This document shows positions 12,801 through 21,508 of a stretch of DNA of 64,000 nucleotides, in pieces. The notes beneath the pieces were generated by a model, which ran no database searches, was not told the DNA's origin, and was given only the letters and a program-made list of their open reading frames with translations. This DNA comes from Calliopum simillimum (Eukaryota > Arthropoda > Insecta > Diptera > Lauxaniidae). Location: NCBI GenBank assembly GCA_951812925.1, contig OX638369.1, forward strand, positions 58,418,228 through 58,482,227, in the 5' to 3' direction. Position 1 is the stretch's first letter. Every line of letters begins with the position of its first letter. Made by a program: the position numbers and the translations under genes.

Positions 12801-15800
12801 ACATTTCGTCATTCTCCGTTTCATCATTCTCCGTCGTTTTGTCACAGCATTCCATCATTCTCCGTTTAGTAACCCTCCACTTGGTTTTTTTTTTGTTAGT
12901 TTTTTAGTTTGACTATTTATTTAAAAAATAAAAATTAAAATTTTGTCTTAAAACATAAAAAACTTTTTTGCTTAAATTGAAATTTTAGGTTTCAGAAACG
13001 CTCAGATAAACTTTTTGAAAATCTTACAGAACTTTCGGTGTTGACACCGTTGCTTTTTTTATGTTACTTTTGCTTAGACCATTTATTTAAGCGTCGATAA
13101 ATTTTTAACGATTTAACCCTTTCGACCCGAAAAAAAACTGTGTGGTACACAATATTTGTGATAGGTTAATCTTAGAAACTTAATTTAAGTAAAATGTTTG
13201 ACCGTCTCAAAATTCAAATTTTCACCGCCAGAAGCGCTTCCGGTCCATACTCCCAAGAGATGTTTTTGATTTGAATTTTTGGGATATAATGTCCTTGGAG
13301 TCGTTACAAGAAAAAACAGTGGTTACTAAAAATTGCATTAGTTTTATTAATTCATTCAATTTAAGTAACGTTAATAACCGAGTTATGTATTTCTTCAAAA
13401 ATTTTGGGATAATTATCCCAACCGGTTCAAAAGGGTTAAACTATCCGTTTTTAGTTTTTAATTATAATGGCGAATGCTGTGAAATAAAACCCATTTTTTG
13501 TTAATTTTTGATACTTAAAATAAAAAAAATATAAAAAAACAAACAACAAAAATAGGTGACAATACCGAAAGTTTTTGCTCTATTTTTAAAAAGATGAATT
13601 AAGAGTTTTAAGACAAAATTTTTATTTTTTTCTTAAAAATATATGATTAAAGTAAAACTTTAAAAAACAAGCAAATGGCAACCCTGAAAATTTTTATGCA
13701 ACTTTAAAAAAAAATTATCTGCACGTTTCTGAAACCAAAAATTTAAATTCTGTCAAAAAAATTAAGATTGAAAACAAATTTTCTAAAAGAACCATGTGGC
13801 AACCCTAAAAATTTAGGTCAGATTTTTCGAAAGTTTATTGAAGCGTTTTGAGACTAAAATTTTATTATAATTGTTTAAATATATTGTTTAAGCGAAACTT
13901 TAAAAAAAAACATATGGCAACCCTGAAAGTTTGAGTCAATTTTTTAAAAATGTTCCAGAAGTTAAAGTCATCATATAGGTGGAGACAAAAATAGGAATGT
14001 CTTGCTATATTTTTCGGAGATTTACCCATATAAAACAGTTCACAATAATTCTATGAGAAAAAATATCTTAGGCCACTTCTGACAAATGCTGTTAAATCTA
14101 GTGATGAGCCAAATCAGTATTGGTCTTGATAATTTCTTCAAGCAGTCTTGTTCTTGGTCAATATGATAATCAAGACCATGACTGCTGTTTGGCCCCTTTC
14201 GAAAATAAAATCATCTCTCAATATAGAAAATGGCTTCTTAAAAAACCAACTCTTTTGAAAAAATGAGTTTTGGAAATTATGCAATTTTTTCCAGGAATTT
14301 TTCATTTCTAGGGCCAAAATCAAGACCAAGAAAGAGCAAAGTCATGGCCAAGAACGAGACTAAATGCCCAAGACTAAGACTGCTTTGGCATTTGCTTTCC
14401 GTTTTTGGGCAATATTATGACATAAATAAGTAGTTAAAATTGTTTAAAAAAGAAAACTAATGGAAATGGTCTTAAATGAAATCATCTGCTACTGATTTGC
14501 TTTTTGACACAGTAGCTATAATCAAAGAATATTGAAAAGTAATTCGCTAGATCAAGTGTTGACTGTATTGAACAGGTGCTTCCTAGTAAGCAACTATGAA
14601 CTAATATACGTATAGGTGTTAATTTAATTAATCATGTTTTCTTGATAACAGCTATATGTATGTATTTTTTCCCATTTGTGTTCTATAAGTATTATTAGAC
14701 AACAATGTTGCTAATTAACACCTTGATTGTGTGTTGATTTTGCCATTTGTTGCACTTTAAGTACGAGCGAGTATCTCTCAGTCTTCCAGCTGATGAACGC
14801 GGGTAGTACATTTGCGTTGTTTGTTGTCTTAACTCTCTACAACTTTTACTGTTTTATTTTTTCTTTATGTTTTCTTTTTCACTTTTGCCATTTGTTTTTG
14901 TTATTTTCTAAGTCAATGAACTTAGATGCATTCCAACAGATATTTTTTTTTATAAGCCATTATGGTATGTTGTATCTGTGTATATAAGGTTCATCATTTG
15001 ATTCATAACACTCAACTCAAACCATCACACAGATTTCAGGTCTTCGCGTTTTATTGACTCTTTTTCATATTTATCAACTGCAATGAAATCAAAGTTTTGT
15101 TTTTCAAAAAGTTTTTGGTAAATATTTTTGCGAAGCTGTCAATATGATTGAATTACTCAATAATGTTTTGTTGCCTTAAACTGTTGGCGATATTATGTTA
15201 ATTTTTCTAACATTTACACTTTCGCTATTTATGCGTATTAATATGGATTGATGTTTTTGTATCCCCTACATTGCAAAAAGCTGCATTATGCGACTGCAGT
15301 ACTATTCAGTTTATCTCCTTTTAATTCTTAAACTCATTCTCATTCTTGTCATCATAAACCTTATCATCTAATTCGATTTTAAGTGCAAATATTTTTGATT
15401 TCGATTCTGGATATCAAAATATACAATAGCAAAGTCTCGATTCGATTTAGTTCGAATCGAAATCGAATGAGATAATAAGAATCTCCATCCGATTTAGTTC
15501 GAATCGAAATCGAATTGCATGATAAGGGTGAATATTTTCTGACTATAGACAAAGCTCAGCCTGGTTGGACAATAGCTTCAGGTACCTTAACACTTTTAAT
15601 TTTATTTCGAAACTTTGTTTTAGAGCTATAATCAATTCTTAATCGATTTTATTGAAACTTGGTGAAAACATAGCTTATGGGAGCTATCGATAACTTAAAT
15701 TTTAAGTAATCGTCATAATTTTTATTATGTATGTAGTTTTTGATTTTGGGAATGTGGCATCGAAATATCGAGTTATTTCCCTGTCGGAAGAACATAAACC

Positions 15801-18800
15801 GGTTACAAAAAAAACCGGTTGGGAACGTAGTTAAAAAGCAACCGGTTTGAAACTGGTTTAAATTATATGCAGCAAAAACCACTTTGACTTTAATTTTTAA
15901 AATTTAATCTCAAATTTTTTTTCTAATTTTTTTGTTTTCCTTGCTGAGATTGTCAAATTATCAAGAAATTCAATTCAAATTCATTTTCACAATATTTTTT
16001 TTCTTTAAGCTCCTATTTAATTTTCATTAATGTTCGAACTTAGAATAATACTAGTTCTAAGTTATTTTTTATTATTTAATATTATTAACAGTTTAATATT
16101 TGTCCTTGAAACTTGAGTTCCCATATGAATCCCTAATGAATGTTTCAATTAAATTGAAAATATATATATTATTGAAGTTCTTGTAGTGGAATTGCAACTA
16201 CTTAACTAGTTTTTAAACCAGATATGGTCAATTGACTATTTACCAATTGAAAAAATATAAATTTTAAACTAGTTGAAAATATATGCAATGTAGGGCAATT
16301 AACTATTTACAGATTTAAAATAAACCGGTTTTAAACCAGTTGAAAATATTTGCAGAGTAGGACAATTGCCCTGCCCCTATGACATCGTCATGTTAAATAA
16401 ACCAGTCTCTTGCAAGGAAAAAAGTCAGAATTTCAACCGGTTGTGGTTGAAAAAAAAGTAGTTTTAAACCGCTTTTAAGCCAGTTGAATTTCCTGTAGGG
16501 TTATAACTGAAAATATTTGTGAGCTATTATATGCGAAATGTATTAGGAATTCTAAAACAATTTTATGGACCGAAAAGCAAAAGTTAATTTTCCGGTGGGT
16601 AAAACCAAACCAGGAAACCACACCAGGCTCTTGAGTGAAACCCACAAGGCAGTACAGGACGTTTTAGACTGAGAACAACCAACTGAAACACGTAGCTGGA
16701 TAAGGACATCTAAGAATCGGGAAAGTCGTGGCAAGAGATAAAAGTCATTGAAAGTGACGTTTGGTCATTTTGGTCCTATGCTCCTCCTAGTAGTTACAGG
16801 ACAATACATACATATATACAAAACCATTCGTCTCAAATAAAATAAAAATTTTTTTCATTTAAATTTTTAAAGAAAGTTTGAGTTTTATTTTAAAAAATAA
16901 AAATAAAGGAACCATTAATGACTGAAGGTCTTCGCTGATATCTTTGGACTCTTTTTGCCATTTTGATCGAAGACTAGTTATTTATTTAATTACACTGTGC
17001 TACACGTAAAAAAGTTCTGGATTCTCACATAGCATATCGTGTTTGGTATTCAAAACAAACATAATTTTCGGCGTGCTTGTTTTTCTTCATCACCCAAGGA
17101 TTTTTTTTTGGACCTGCTAAAAGGTCGTTTTATACCTAGAGGTGAAAAAAAAAATCGTAACTCAGCCATTTTTAATGAATTTTCATGTATTTGATTAAAT
17201 ATGATGGAAATTTAAGATTACATTTTTTCTTTCTTTTGGTTTTTCCCTAATTCTTTAATTTTTGTATGGAAAAATCTGGGAAATATATTCAAATTCCACC
17301 CTTCACCACCGCACAGTGGTCGGAAAATCGAAAAAGCTGGCCAAAATTCTGAAAGTCGGTAATAAGGGGTTTTTGATGATGCTGATTACGAATCCGAAAT
17401 CCATTTTTTAAAAAAAAAATTGCGGATCCACAATGGTGCACAAATAATGCTTAACCAAATATATTCTCACGAAAGTCGGTAATTTTAGGTTTGTGATGAT
17501 GCTTATTACGAATCTGAAATCTATTTACAAAAAAAACAAAATGGCGTATCCAAAATGGTGGACTAAAAACTGCTAAACTGCATTTATTACCATCAAAAAC
17601 GGTATATTGGAGTTTCAGATGTTGCTTATAATGAATCTGAAACCTAGTTTCCGAATTACAATATGGCGGATCCACAATGGCGAACCGTTTAGTGCAAAAC
17701 TATATTAATCAATAAGAAGAGAGTTAATGGGGTTTTTGAGGTCGCTGATTGGAAATATGAAATTAATTTTTGTAACACAAACTGGCGTATCCAAAATTTC
17801 GGTCAAAATATGCTGAACAGCATCTTTATCTACGGAAGTTTTGTTTCTGGGATCAATTATTACGAAAATGAAATACTTTACAAAAGTCCTTATATCTTTT
17901 TCAGAGGCACCTTGGGGCAACTAATTTTTTTACAGGTTTGAAGAAAAATGTACCCTGAATAAGATGCATGTAGAAACTAGACGGATGGCCGTGGATGCTA
18001 TAACATTTATCATATTAAAAACCACTTCAACAATTGTTTTGTGTATATATTTTCACGAAACAGTTGCCTATTTACATAAACTGTGAACGAAATAAAACGC
18101 TTTGGATTTGAGAAACATATTAAATGAACATTCACTGAGAGACTCCATTTCGTTACATTGCAAAAAGATGAATGGAAGTTATTTTTTCCACTCGTTTACT
18201 GAGACGCTTTATGTTAAAAAAAAATAAAAAAATTCTTCGCAAGAATAGGTGAACTTCAAACTCAAACGAGAAGAGTTTTTTAGGCACAGAGGCCTTTCTA
18301 ACCACTGAAACGATCAAAGTGGATAATATTCTACCATTGCCAACAATTAAAAGTGAAAAAACAACAACTTTATTTTTCGATTTTGACCACCTTTTTTGAT
18401 TTTCCGACCAGTGTGCATCGGTGGTAAAAGGCAACGAAAACCTACATGTACAGGGTGGGTAAAAATCGGTAGAATACCGGAAAATATAAGATTCTGGAAA
18501 TTTGTTTCATACTGAAATTTTGTAAATCTTGTTTGGAAATTATTCCCTTGCGATATACATTGTAGGTTGGCGGCGGCGCTATTAACCCATTTTTCTTCCT
18601 AAAAGGAAATGGCAACAAAGTTGCTGACAATGAATACCACATGATACATACTCATGAAATCGTACGAGCTCTGATTCCACACAAACCTTGTAACAAATCA
18701 AAGTTCGAAACTCATCAATTTTATTTATTATTAATTAAAAATTTGTATTCTCGTTTATGCAAGAAAATATGTTCAATTTGCATGGTTTTTATTTCTAAAA

Positions 18801-20328
18801 ATTCCAAATTACTTTGACCTCCAATGGTTCATTATCAATTTTTATTTTATTTTTCTTTATTTGTTCTTGTTCAATTGCTGATTTGTTTTCAATTTATTTA
18901 AATGTGTTATCAGTTGCAGTGAAAAGTTCACTAAAAGTGATAAAATGTGTCAAACAATATGGGATGTGATGCTAAAGGTATGCAGTTTTTAAAAATATAG
19001 ATTTTATGCCTCTTTCTTTTAAATGGAGGCTAAAATTAAAGTTCTATTAGAGGATTCAAAGTATAAAAACATAAGTTAGCACAAAAAAAATCAGGCAGGC
19101 TTTCTACAATTTAAGAGTCTTTGAACGGAGAAATGAGGACAGTTTCTTGAAAATATGCACCTTGTAACATGTGGGGTTTTTCATTCATGGATTTATATGT
19201 AGTATATGAAGATGGTTCATTTGTTCTTCTATGAGTTAAAATAATGATTGAAATGAAATTTAGAACAGATTGTATTTAGAGTTGTGGTCTGACATTGATC
19301 AAAAATGGACATGATCGGTTATTCACGCCTATTTTTCATATAAGAATAATATGGGAAGTAGACGTAAACATTAGCCGATCACGTCCAATTTTAATCCCAG
19401 TAATTCTTTGACATTTGTAGGCGTTTTATCATTATCCATTATATTTGGATGAGCTTGGGTGTAGTCTAGGTCGACTCCAGAAAGAGGGAATACAAAAATA
19501 TTTTGACACTTGTTACCACAAAAAACTAGAGAAAATTTTCCGTGTGAAAATGCGTTACATAAAAAATCTAATCCAATAAATTTTATTAAAAAAATATACC
19601 AACATTCTTTATGTTTATTTTTGTTCGTTTTTTATTATTTCCAGAGTTTTTGTGCCGTACTGTATATGAGCATCAGCATTTACCTCACTGGAAACAACAG
19701 CGATGAAAGTTTTCGCATTGTTTATTTCATAATTCTTGGAGTTCTGGCAACGCTAAGCGCACAGGCATGGGGATTCTTTGTTGGCGCTACATTACCAACA
19801 AAGGTAAACATTACATTGGTGATAATGCATAAATCTTGTGACACCTCGCGTGGAGAAAGAGGGCAAGAGTTACGTGTTAACGCTATCATTAATTTGAGCA
19901 ACGCGAGATTTATGAACGGCTCCTTATATTATTTCATAAAAATTATCATGAAAATGTGCTAATAAATTGTTGTCTTCTTTTAGTTGGCTGTTTTTCTTGG
20001 TCCCATTTTGGCTGTGCTTTTCTCGGTGTTTGGTTTCTGCACACGTTACATTGATATCACGCCCATTTTCCGATGGATGTGGCACATCAGTTATTTCCGT
20101 GCTGGCTTTCATGGTGTCCTTAATGCCATCTATGGTTTGGATCGCCCACTCTTGCAGTGTCCCGATACTACCATGTATTGCCACTTCCGTAGTCCGAAGG
20201 TTTTCCTCAATTACATGATGATACAGGATGTCAGCATGGCTGATTGCGTGCGTCTAATGTCGATCGTTATTGCCGTAATGCATGTCCTGACGTTAATTAC
20301 GCTGTGGCATAAGTTAAATAAACGTTAA
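625..20328 (+). CDS. ABCG half-transporter, 3' two thirds (7 exons, 5' end outside window)
   Basis: ATP-binding cassette transporter of the G subfamily (ABCG1/4-like), an ATP-driven lipid or sterol-type exporter that works as a dimer in the plasma or an internal membrane. Joining 625-863, 968-1099, 1201-1475, 8416-8584, 11823-11923, 19645-19803 and 19984-20328 gives 1,420 nt in one open frame ending in TAA: 472 residues plus one completing base. All six junctions are GT-AG and all phases agree, which is strong support. Visible parts are the D-loop (SGLDSSS), the H-loop histidine (TIHQPSA), a linker, six hydrophobic spans and a cysteine-containing loop before the last span. Walker A, the signature motif and Walker B must lie in exons left of the window. 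The sequence resembles the fly CG3164/CG4822 group from memory; I could not confirm the orthologue. The substrate is unknown. Confidence 0.93.
968..1099 (+). CDS. ABCG gene exon: post-ATPase linker
   Basis: Acceptor TTTTAG ends at 967. The exon begins with the last two bases of a leucine codon and reads [20 protein letters not shown], the conserved linker directly after the ATPase in insect ABCG1-type proteins. Donor GTAAGA begins at 1100 with one base of a codon left over, matching the phase of the next exon. Confidence 0.92.
1201..1475 (+). CDS. ABCG gene exon: variable linker and start of membrane domain
   Basis: Acceptor TTGCAG ends at 1200. After the split Glu codon the exon encodes a Thr/Asn/Ala-rich, poorly conserved linker (TTTTATNS and following). 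It then gives the conserved [20 protein letters not shown] block that leads into the first membrane span. Donor GTAAGT begins at 1476 on a codon boundary. Confidence 0.93.
1836..1886 (+). repeat. dispersed short repeat, copy 1 (probable LINE 3' tail)
   Basis: The block GGCCCTATGCTCCTCCTAGG followed by a purine-rich stretch and a (CATA)n tail occurs here, at 16769-16813 and, more diverged, at 31946-31990, always in + orientation. The simple-repeat tail suggests the 3' end of a non-LTR retrotransposon, but no coding part is attached here. Confidence 0.45.
2160..2400 (-). pseudogene. non-LTR retrotransposon C-terminal fragment
   Basis: The minus strand from 2378 to 2169 reads [20 protein letters not shown] followed by a proline and [20 protein letters not shown]. 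The Cys-x2-Cys then His-Cys pattern next to a CPA-type motif matches the zinc-knuckle-like tail found after RNase H in I/Loa-type elements. It lies antisense in the host intron and is 5' truncated. Neighbouring DNA to 2160 looks like its 3' UTR. Confidence 0.6.
2401..3190. other. unassigned intronic sequence
   Basis: AT-rich DNA without coding signal. Phrases such as CTATTACTCCCTAGGG and long A or T runs suggest old transposon debris, but no termini were found. Confidence 0.4.
3195..3305 (+). repeat. relic of the 61.1-kb palindrome family
   Basis: GGGTTAAAGTTTTCTACAAA then ATATTCCTCGTAATATCC and the following AGCATAAGTTTT closely match the right arm of the palindromic repeat at 61121-61361. 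Only one arm is present. Confidence 0.55.
3520..3710 (+). repeat. relic of the 56.5-kb foldback family
   Basis: The stretch containing TTTTGTAGGTTGTTGAATTA, ATTTCATCCAGCGGTTTCC and a later TCGATAGCTAT parallels, in order, the right arm of the foldback at 56481-57121 (TTTTGTAGCCAATTAAATTA, AAATCCATCAAGTGGTTCC, CCGATGGCTAT). It is diverged and one-armed. Confidence 0.45.
3711..5303. other. unassigned intronic sequence, probable transposon debris
   Basis: No convincing coding region. The part from about 4890 to 5301 is less AT-rich and continues past the maT insertion (the TA at 5302-5303 and 6607-6608 is the duplicated target), so the maT transposon landed in an older repeat-like segment. No family was recognised. 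Confidence 0.4.
5304..6606 (+). mobile_element. maT-type (DD37D) Tc1/mariner transposon, near complete
   Basis: A 1,303-bp element flanked by TA (5302-5303 and 6607-6608). Its terminal inverted repeats start CAGGGTGGCTGATTCGAA and agree over about 26 bp with one mismatch. It carries a transposase on the + strand and an AATAAA at 6538-6543 before the right repeat. Complete ends and a largely open coding region point to a fairly recent insertion in the sense orientation of the host intron. Confidence 0.93.
5465..6492 (+). pseudogene. maT (DD37D) transposase with one frameshift
   Basis: Cut-and-paste transposase of the IS630-Tc1-mariner superfamily. The N-terminal part (from 5465, [20 protein letters not shown]) contains paired helix-turn-helix regions and a basic GGGRK linker. 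The reading frame then shifts near 5792-5796 into the frame that continues to 6492. The catalytic aspartates are in VFSDEK (5893-5895), FQQDSAPSH (6181-6183) and NPLDFSIWG (6295-6297). Exactly 37 residues separate the second and third, the DD37D spacing of the maT group. The C terminus GGHIKNFK is intact. With the shift, no full-length enzyme would be made from this copy. Confidence 0.9.
6923..7288. mobile_element. foldback MITE, about 366 bp
   Basis: The left arm (AAATCGATATTGG, AGTTATTAACAATATAGTGA, GCAAGTCTTTTTTCAGCATT) is repeated inverted on the right (AATGCTGAAAAAAGACTTGC, TCACTATATTGTTAATAACT, ATATCGATAT) around an axis near 7105. No coding capacity. The inner motif AAAATGCTTAGAATTATT also resembles part of the 21.5-kb foldback family. 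Confidence 0.75.
7289..7903. other. unassigned intronic sequence
   Basis: AT-rich, with no coding signal, inverted repeat or recognised repeat apart from simple A/T runs. Confidence 0.4.
7904..8250. mobile_element. MITE with 70-bp terminal inverted repeats
   Basis: CCGTGTGGTTTCAATTACTT at the left end returns inverted at the right end (AAGTAATTGAAACCACACGG), and the arms continue to the inner block TGAAAATGGTGAGTCACACG / CGTGTGACTCACCATTTTCA. Total 347 bp, non-coding. No clean target duplication could be assigned. The related GTGCGACTCACTGTTCATGA at 25,972-25,991 suggests a wider family. Confidence 0.75.
8416..8584 (+). CDS. ABCG gene exon: membrane spans 1 and 2
   Basis: Acceptor TTTCAG ends at 8415, after a 6.9-kb intron full of transposons. 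The 56 codons encode span 1 (around [19 protein letters not shown]) and span 2 (around [19 protein letters not shown]). Donor GTAAGT begins at 8585, leaving one T of a Phe codon that the next exon completes. Confidence 0.94.
9075..9610 (+). pseudogene. decayed mariner/IS630-type transposase N-terminal fragment
   Basis: After a TA and CGAGGTCCCTTTT-like terminus (about 9075), the + strand reads [10 protein letters not shown], a stop, then the DNA-binding half of a transposase including [20 protein letters not shown] and [20 protein letters not shown]. Stop codons break it at least three times. The catalytic half is absent: the sequence runs directly into LINE-derived DNA near 9610. Confidence 0.7.
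9610..10620 (+). pseudogene. non-LTR retrotransposon 3' end (RNase H and C-terminal tail), broken
   Basis: Fragment of an I/Loa-type LINE in sense orientation. Between about 9840 and 10066 it shows RNase H pieces ([11 protein letters not shown], with the usual D-G-S changed to [17 protein letters not shown]). After a frameshift it continues as [20 protein letters not shown] (near 10090-10150), the last RNase H motif. The tail after it reads [40 protein letters not shown] and [13 protein letters not shown], ending with a stop near 10580. The reverse transcriptase and endonuclease are missing, so it is 5' truncated and dead. The following sequence to about 10750 may be its 3' UTR. Confidence 0.8.
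10860..11130 (+). other. leader-like sequence, possibly a transposon 5' region
   Basis: Less AT-rich than its surroundings and free of long open frames. It holds GTCAGTTAGATC (initiator-like TCAGTT at about 10,999-11,004) and GTGCAGTGATCTCGAGTGTA. It resembles fly 5' leaders or LTR/LINE promoters. It could also be an alternative internal promoter of the ABCG gene; nothing in the sequence decides. Confidence 0.2.
11131..11822. other. unassigned intronic sequence
   Basis: AT-rich DNA ending in the acceptor of the 11823 exon. No repeat family recognised. Confidence 0.4.
11823..11923 (+). CDS. ABCG gene exon: loop and start of span 3
   Basis: Acceptor TTTCAG ends at 11822. It completes the split Phe codon and encodes [20 protein letters not shown] followed by the hydrophobic [13 protein letters not shown] at the start of the third span. 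Donor GTGAGT begins at 11924 on a codon boundary. The short exon sits isolated between introns of 3.2 and 7.7 kb. Confidence 0.94.
11924..13590. other. unassigned intronic sequence with a short ATTCTCCGT repeat
   Basis: AT-rich. CATCATTCTCCGT or close variants occur three to four times between about 12808 and 12868. Otherwise no coding signal; open frames here are chance. Confidence 0.4.
13590..13960. repeat. diverged tandem repeat, about 120-bp unit, three copies
   Basis: Three successive units share the order TTTTGAGACTAAAATTTT, a long A-rich tract, then ATGGCAACCCTGAAA (about 13676, 13795 and 13914). Similar TTTTGTCTTAAAACATAAAA sequence near 12940 may be an outlying copy. Non-coding. Confidence 0.55.
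13961..15357. other. unassigned intronic sequence
   Basis: Between 14110 and 14390 CAAGACCA/TGGTCTTG and CCAAGAAC/GTTCTTGG recur in both orientations, an imperfect inverted structure without clear ends. The remainder is AT-rich, including a hydrophobic chance frame near 14730-14990. Confidence 0.35.
15358..15529. mobile_element. small MITE, about 172 bp
   Basis: The left end CCTTATCATCTAATTCGATT matches the inverted right end AATCGAATTGCATGATAAGG. Inside, CGATTTAGTTCGAATCGAAA occurs twice in tandem (about 15442 and 15490) and is itself partly palindromic. Confidence 0.6.
15797..16480. repeat. cluster of AACCGGTT octamers within diverged repeats
   Basis: Five perfect AACCGGTT palindromes lie at 15797-15804, 15813-15820, 15840-15847, 16323-16330 and 16435-16442. 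One-base variants (AACTGGTT, AACCAGTT) sit beside them. Part of the cluster is embedded in repeats of the form TTTTAAACCAGTTGAAAATA plus TGCAxxGTAGGxCAATT. AACCGGTT is the known binding core of Grainyhead/CP2 factors; here it may equally be an amplified repeat motif. Confidence 0.5.
16490..16815 (+). repeat. probable LINE 3' fragment with dispersed tail (copy 2)
   Basis: Less AT-rich stretch (16560-16740) ending in the tail shared with 1836-1886 (GGTCCTATGCTCCTCCTAG then a (CATA)n tail). No recognisable protein domain, so the assignment rests on the shared tail and the base composition. Confidence 0.4.
16816..17313. other. unassigned intronic sequence
   Basis: AT-rich; no features supported. 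Confidence 0.35.
17313..18411. mobile_element. TIR element with internal tandem-repeat array
   Basis: CAGTGGTCGGAAAATCGAAA at the left reappears inverted at the right (TTTTGATTTTCCGACCAGTG), about 1.1 kb apart. The right half is non-coding. The left interior holds at least five 120-125-bp units, each with TCGGTAAT, GGTTTTTGATG, GCTGATTACGAATCTGAAAT and GCGGATCCACAATGG-like blocks. Flanks carry CCACC/GGTGG, but no certain target duplication was found. The ends starting CAGTG/CACTG would fit several DNA transposon superfamilies. Confidence 0.65.
17345..17935. repeat. tandem array of about 120-bp units
   Basis: Unit starts are near 17345, 17470, 17595, 17715 and 17835. Every unit repeats GATGATGCTGATTACGAATC-like and AAAATGGCGGATCC-like blocks with substitutions. 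The same unit occurs about three times at 32920-33230, outside any visible TIR element. Confidence 0.65.
18412..19644. other. unassigned intronic sequence
   Basis: AT-rich DNA leading to the 19645 exon. CAGGGTGGGTAAAAATCGGT at 18451-18470 begins like a transposon end, but no partner was found. ATTGATCAAAAATGGACATG near 19295 has an imperfect inverted partner at about 19372-19390. Confidence 0.35.
19645..19803 (+). CDS. ABCG gene exon: spans 3 and 4
   Basis: Acceptor TTTCCAG ends at 19644. The 53 codons read [18 protein letters not shown], then a charged turn, then a hydrophobic segment ([20 protein letters not shown]) and the FVGATLP motif typical of ABCG transporters. Donor GTAAAC begins at 19804 on a codon boundary; this is a weaker donor than the others. 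Confidence 0.94.
19984..20328 (+). CDS. ABCG gene terminal exon: spans 5 and 6 and C terminus
   Basis: Acceptor TTTTAG ends at 19983. It encodes span 5 ([18 protein letters not shown]), the ABCG motif around [20 protein letters not shown], an extracellular-type loop with cysteines ([13 protein letters not shown]), then the last span ([18 protein letters not shown]) and a short basic tail (NKR) before TAA at 20326-20328. The intron before it is only 180 bp. Confidence 0.95.
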   Translation: MAVFLGPILAVLFSVFGFCTRYIDITPIFRWMWHISYFRAGFHGVLNAIYGLDRPLLQCPDTTMYCHFRSPKVFLNYMMIQDVSMADCVRLMSIVIAVMHVLTLITLWHKLNKR

Positions 20329-20787
20329 TTGCGGACATTTCATATAAATAGTAATATCTATATAGGAAAGATACGCACGCATATGGTGGATCAGAAACCA
20401 ATTTTGAATATTGATTTACCCACTTAATGAAAAAGAAAAGATTTTATTTTATACAAATATTAAGGTGATTGCACTTCATTGAGCCAGGCATTCCCTCATG
20501 TTCCATGTTATTTTATTAATTTAACTTATTTTTGATATTTTATTTTATTCATACTCGTACATATATTTTTTATTTAATTGTTAATTTAATTTAAGCAGGC
20601 TGTAGGGTTACAAATATGTAATTGTTAAATATTATAATATTATTATCGTATATAGTTTACATGAGAAAAAATTATCATTTAACGAAAAAAGCATTAAGTT
20701 TTATTAACACAAAAGATGCTTGCCATTCATTCAATCACCTGTTTTTAAATTATTACAATTATTTTCTTTATATTAATGATTAAATAT

Positions 20788-20793
20788 AATAAA
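20788..20793 (+). terminator. candidate polyadenylation signal of the ABCG gene
   Basis: The first AATAAA after the stop codon at 20328 lies about 460 bp downstream in AT-rich sequence, which would give a 3' UTR of ordinary length for a fly gene. Because the region is very AT-rich, chance occurrence is likely and no downstream GU-rich element stands out. Confidence 0.35.
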
Positions 20794-21508
20794 ATTTTGT
20801 TCATAAACAAATTGAATACCAAAAACAAAAGAAAAACGAGTAATCTGTATGTAAAATGTAACCTGTACTGTGCGGTTTTAATTTCAATTGTGATCAATAT
20901 TTAGTTATTTACTTAGTTAAGTCAAGTTACACTTCTTTTTATATAAGATTATTATTTTTTTTTTTAAACTACATACTCGTACATACATATATACACAGGT
21001 ACTACCTTCATTGTAATTATTTTTATATTTTTTGTTTCTATTTTGTCCCTTTTTAATAATCTGGATTATTGTATATTTTAAAAAATTCAAATTCAATTAA
21101 TTAAAGGTTTTAAAGATATCCATTGACTTTTTTTTCAATCCCACTTATTATGAACGTTAAGTTCCAGTTTAGCATTGGAAATCCAATTTCAAAAGTATTG
21201 TTAAATTTGTTTGCTAGAAATAGTAGGCATCAGGTTTTATTTCGGATGTTGTCAGACTAGATATTTTGTTAAAAAATTATGACATAAAGGTTACTCATAC
21301 TTTTTTTACAAGGTATTAAAAAAATTTCGAGGAGGGGGGCCCCTCGTAGGTATGGTCAAATAAAAAAAAGAGTTTAGTTGTTTTATCGTATTAAAACTAC
21401 CTTGACTTATTTTATGGTGGTTAAGAAAAATAATTTGGCTAAGGGAATGACTATTCGTAAACTAAACAATTTGAACAAACTGCAAGTGTAACATGAGGTT
21501 TAAAATCT
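20794..21508. other. 3' flank, no feature
   Basis: Very AT-rich sequence downstream of the ABCG gene; GAGGAGGGGGGCCCCTCGTA (about 21329-21348) is the only GC-rich island. Confidence 0.4.

Noticed and set aside
14727..14987. Hydrophobic 86-residue frame resembling a membrane protein
   Set aside because: T-rich DNA on the + strand gives Phe/Leu-rich chance frames; it lies in an intron of the ABCG gene without splice sites.
17345..17935. Repeat array considered as a CRISPR array
   Set aside because: Units are contiguous, diverged and about 120 bp, without unique spacers, in an animal genome.
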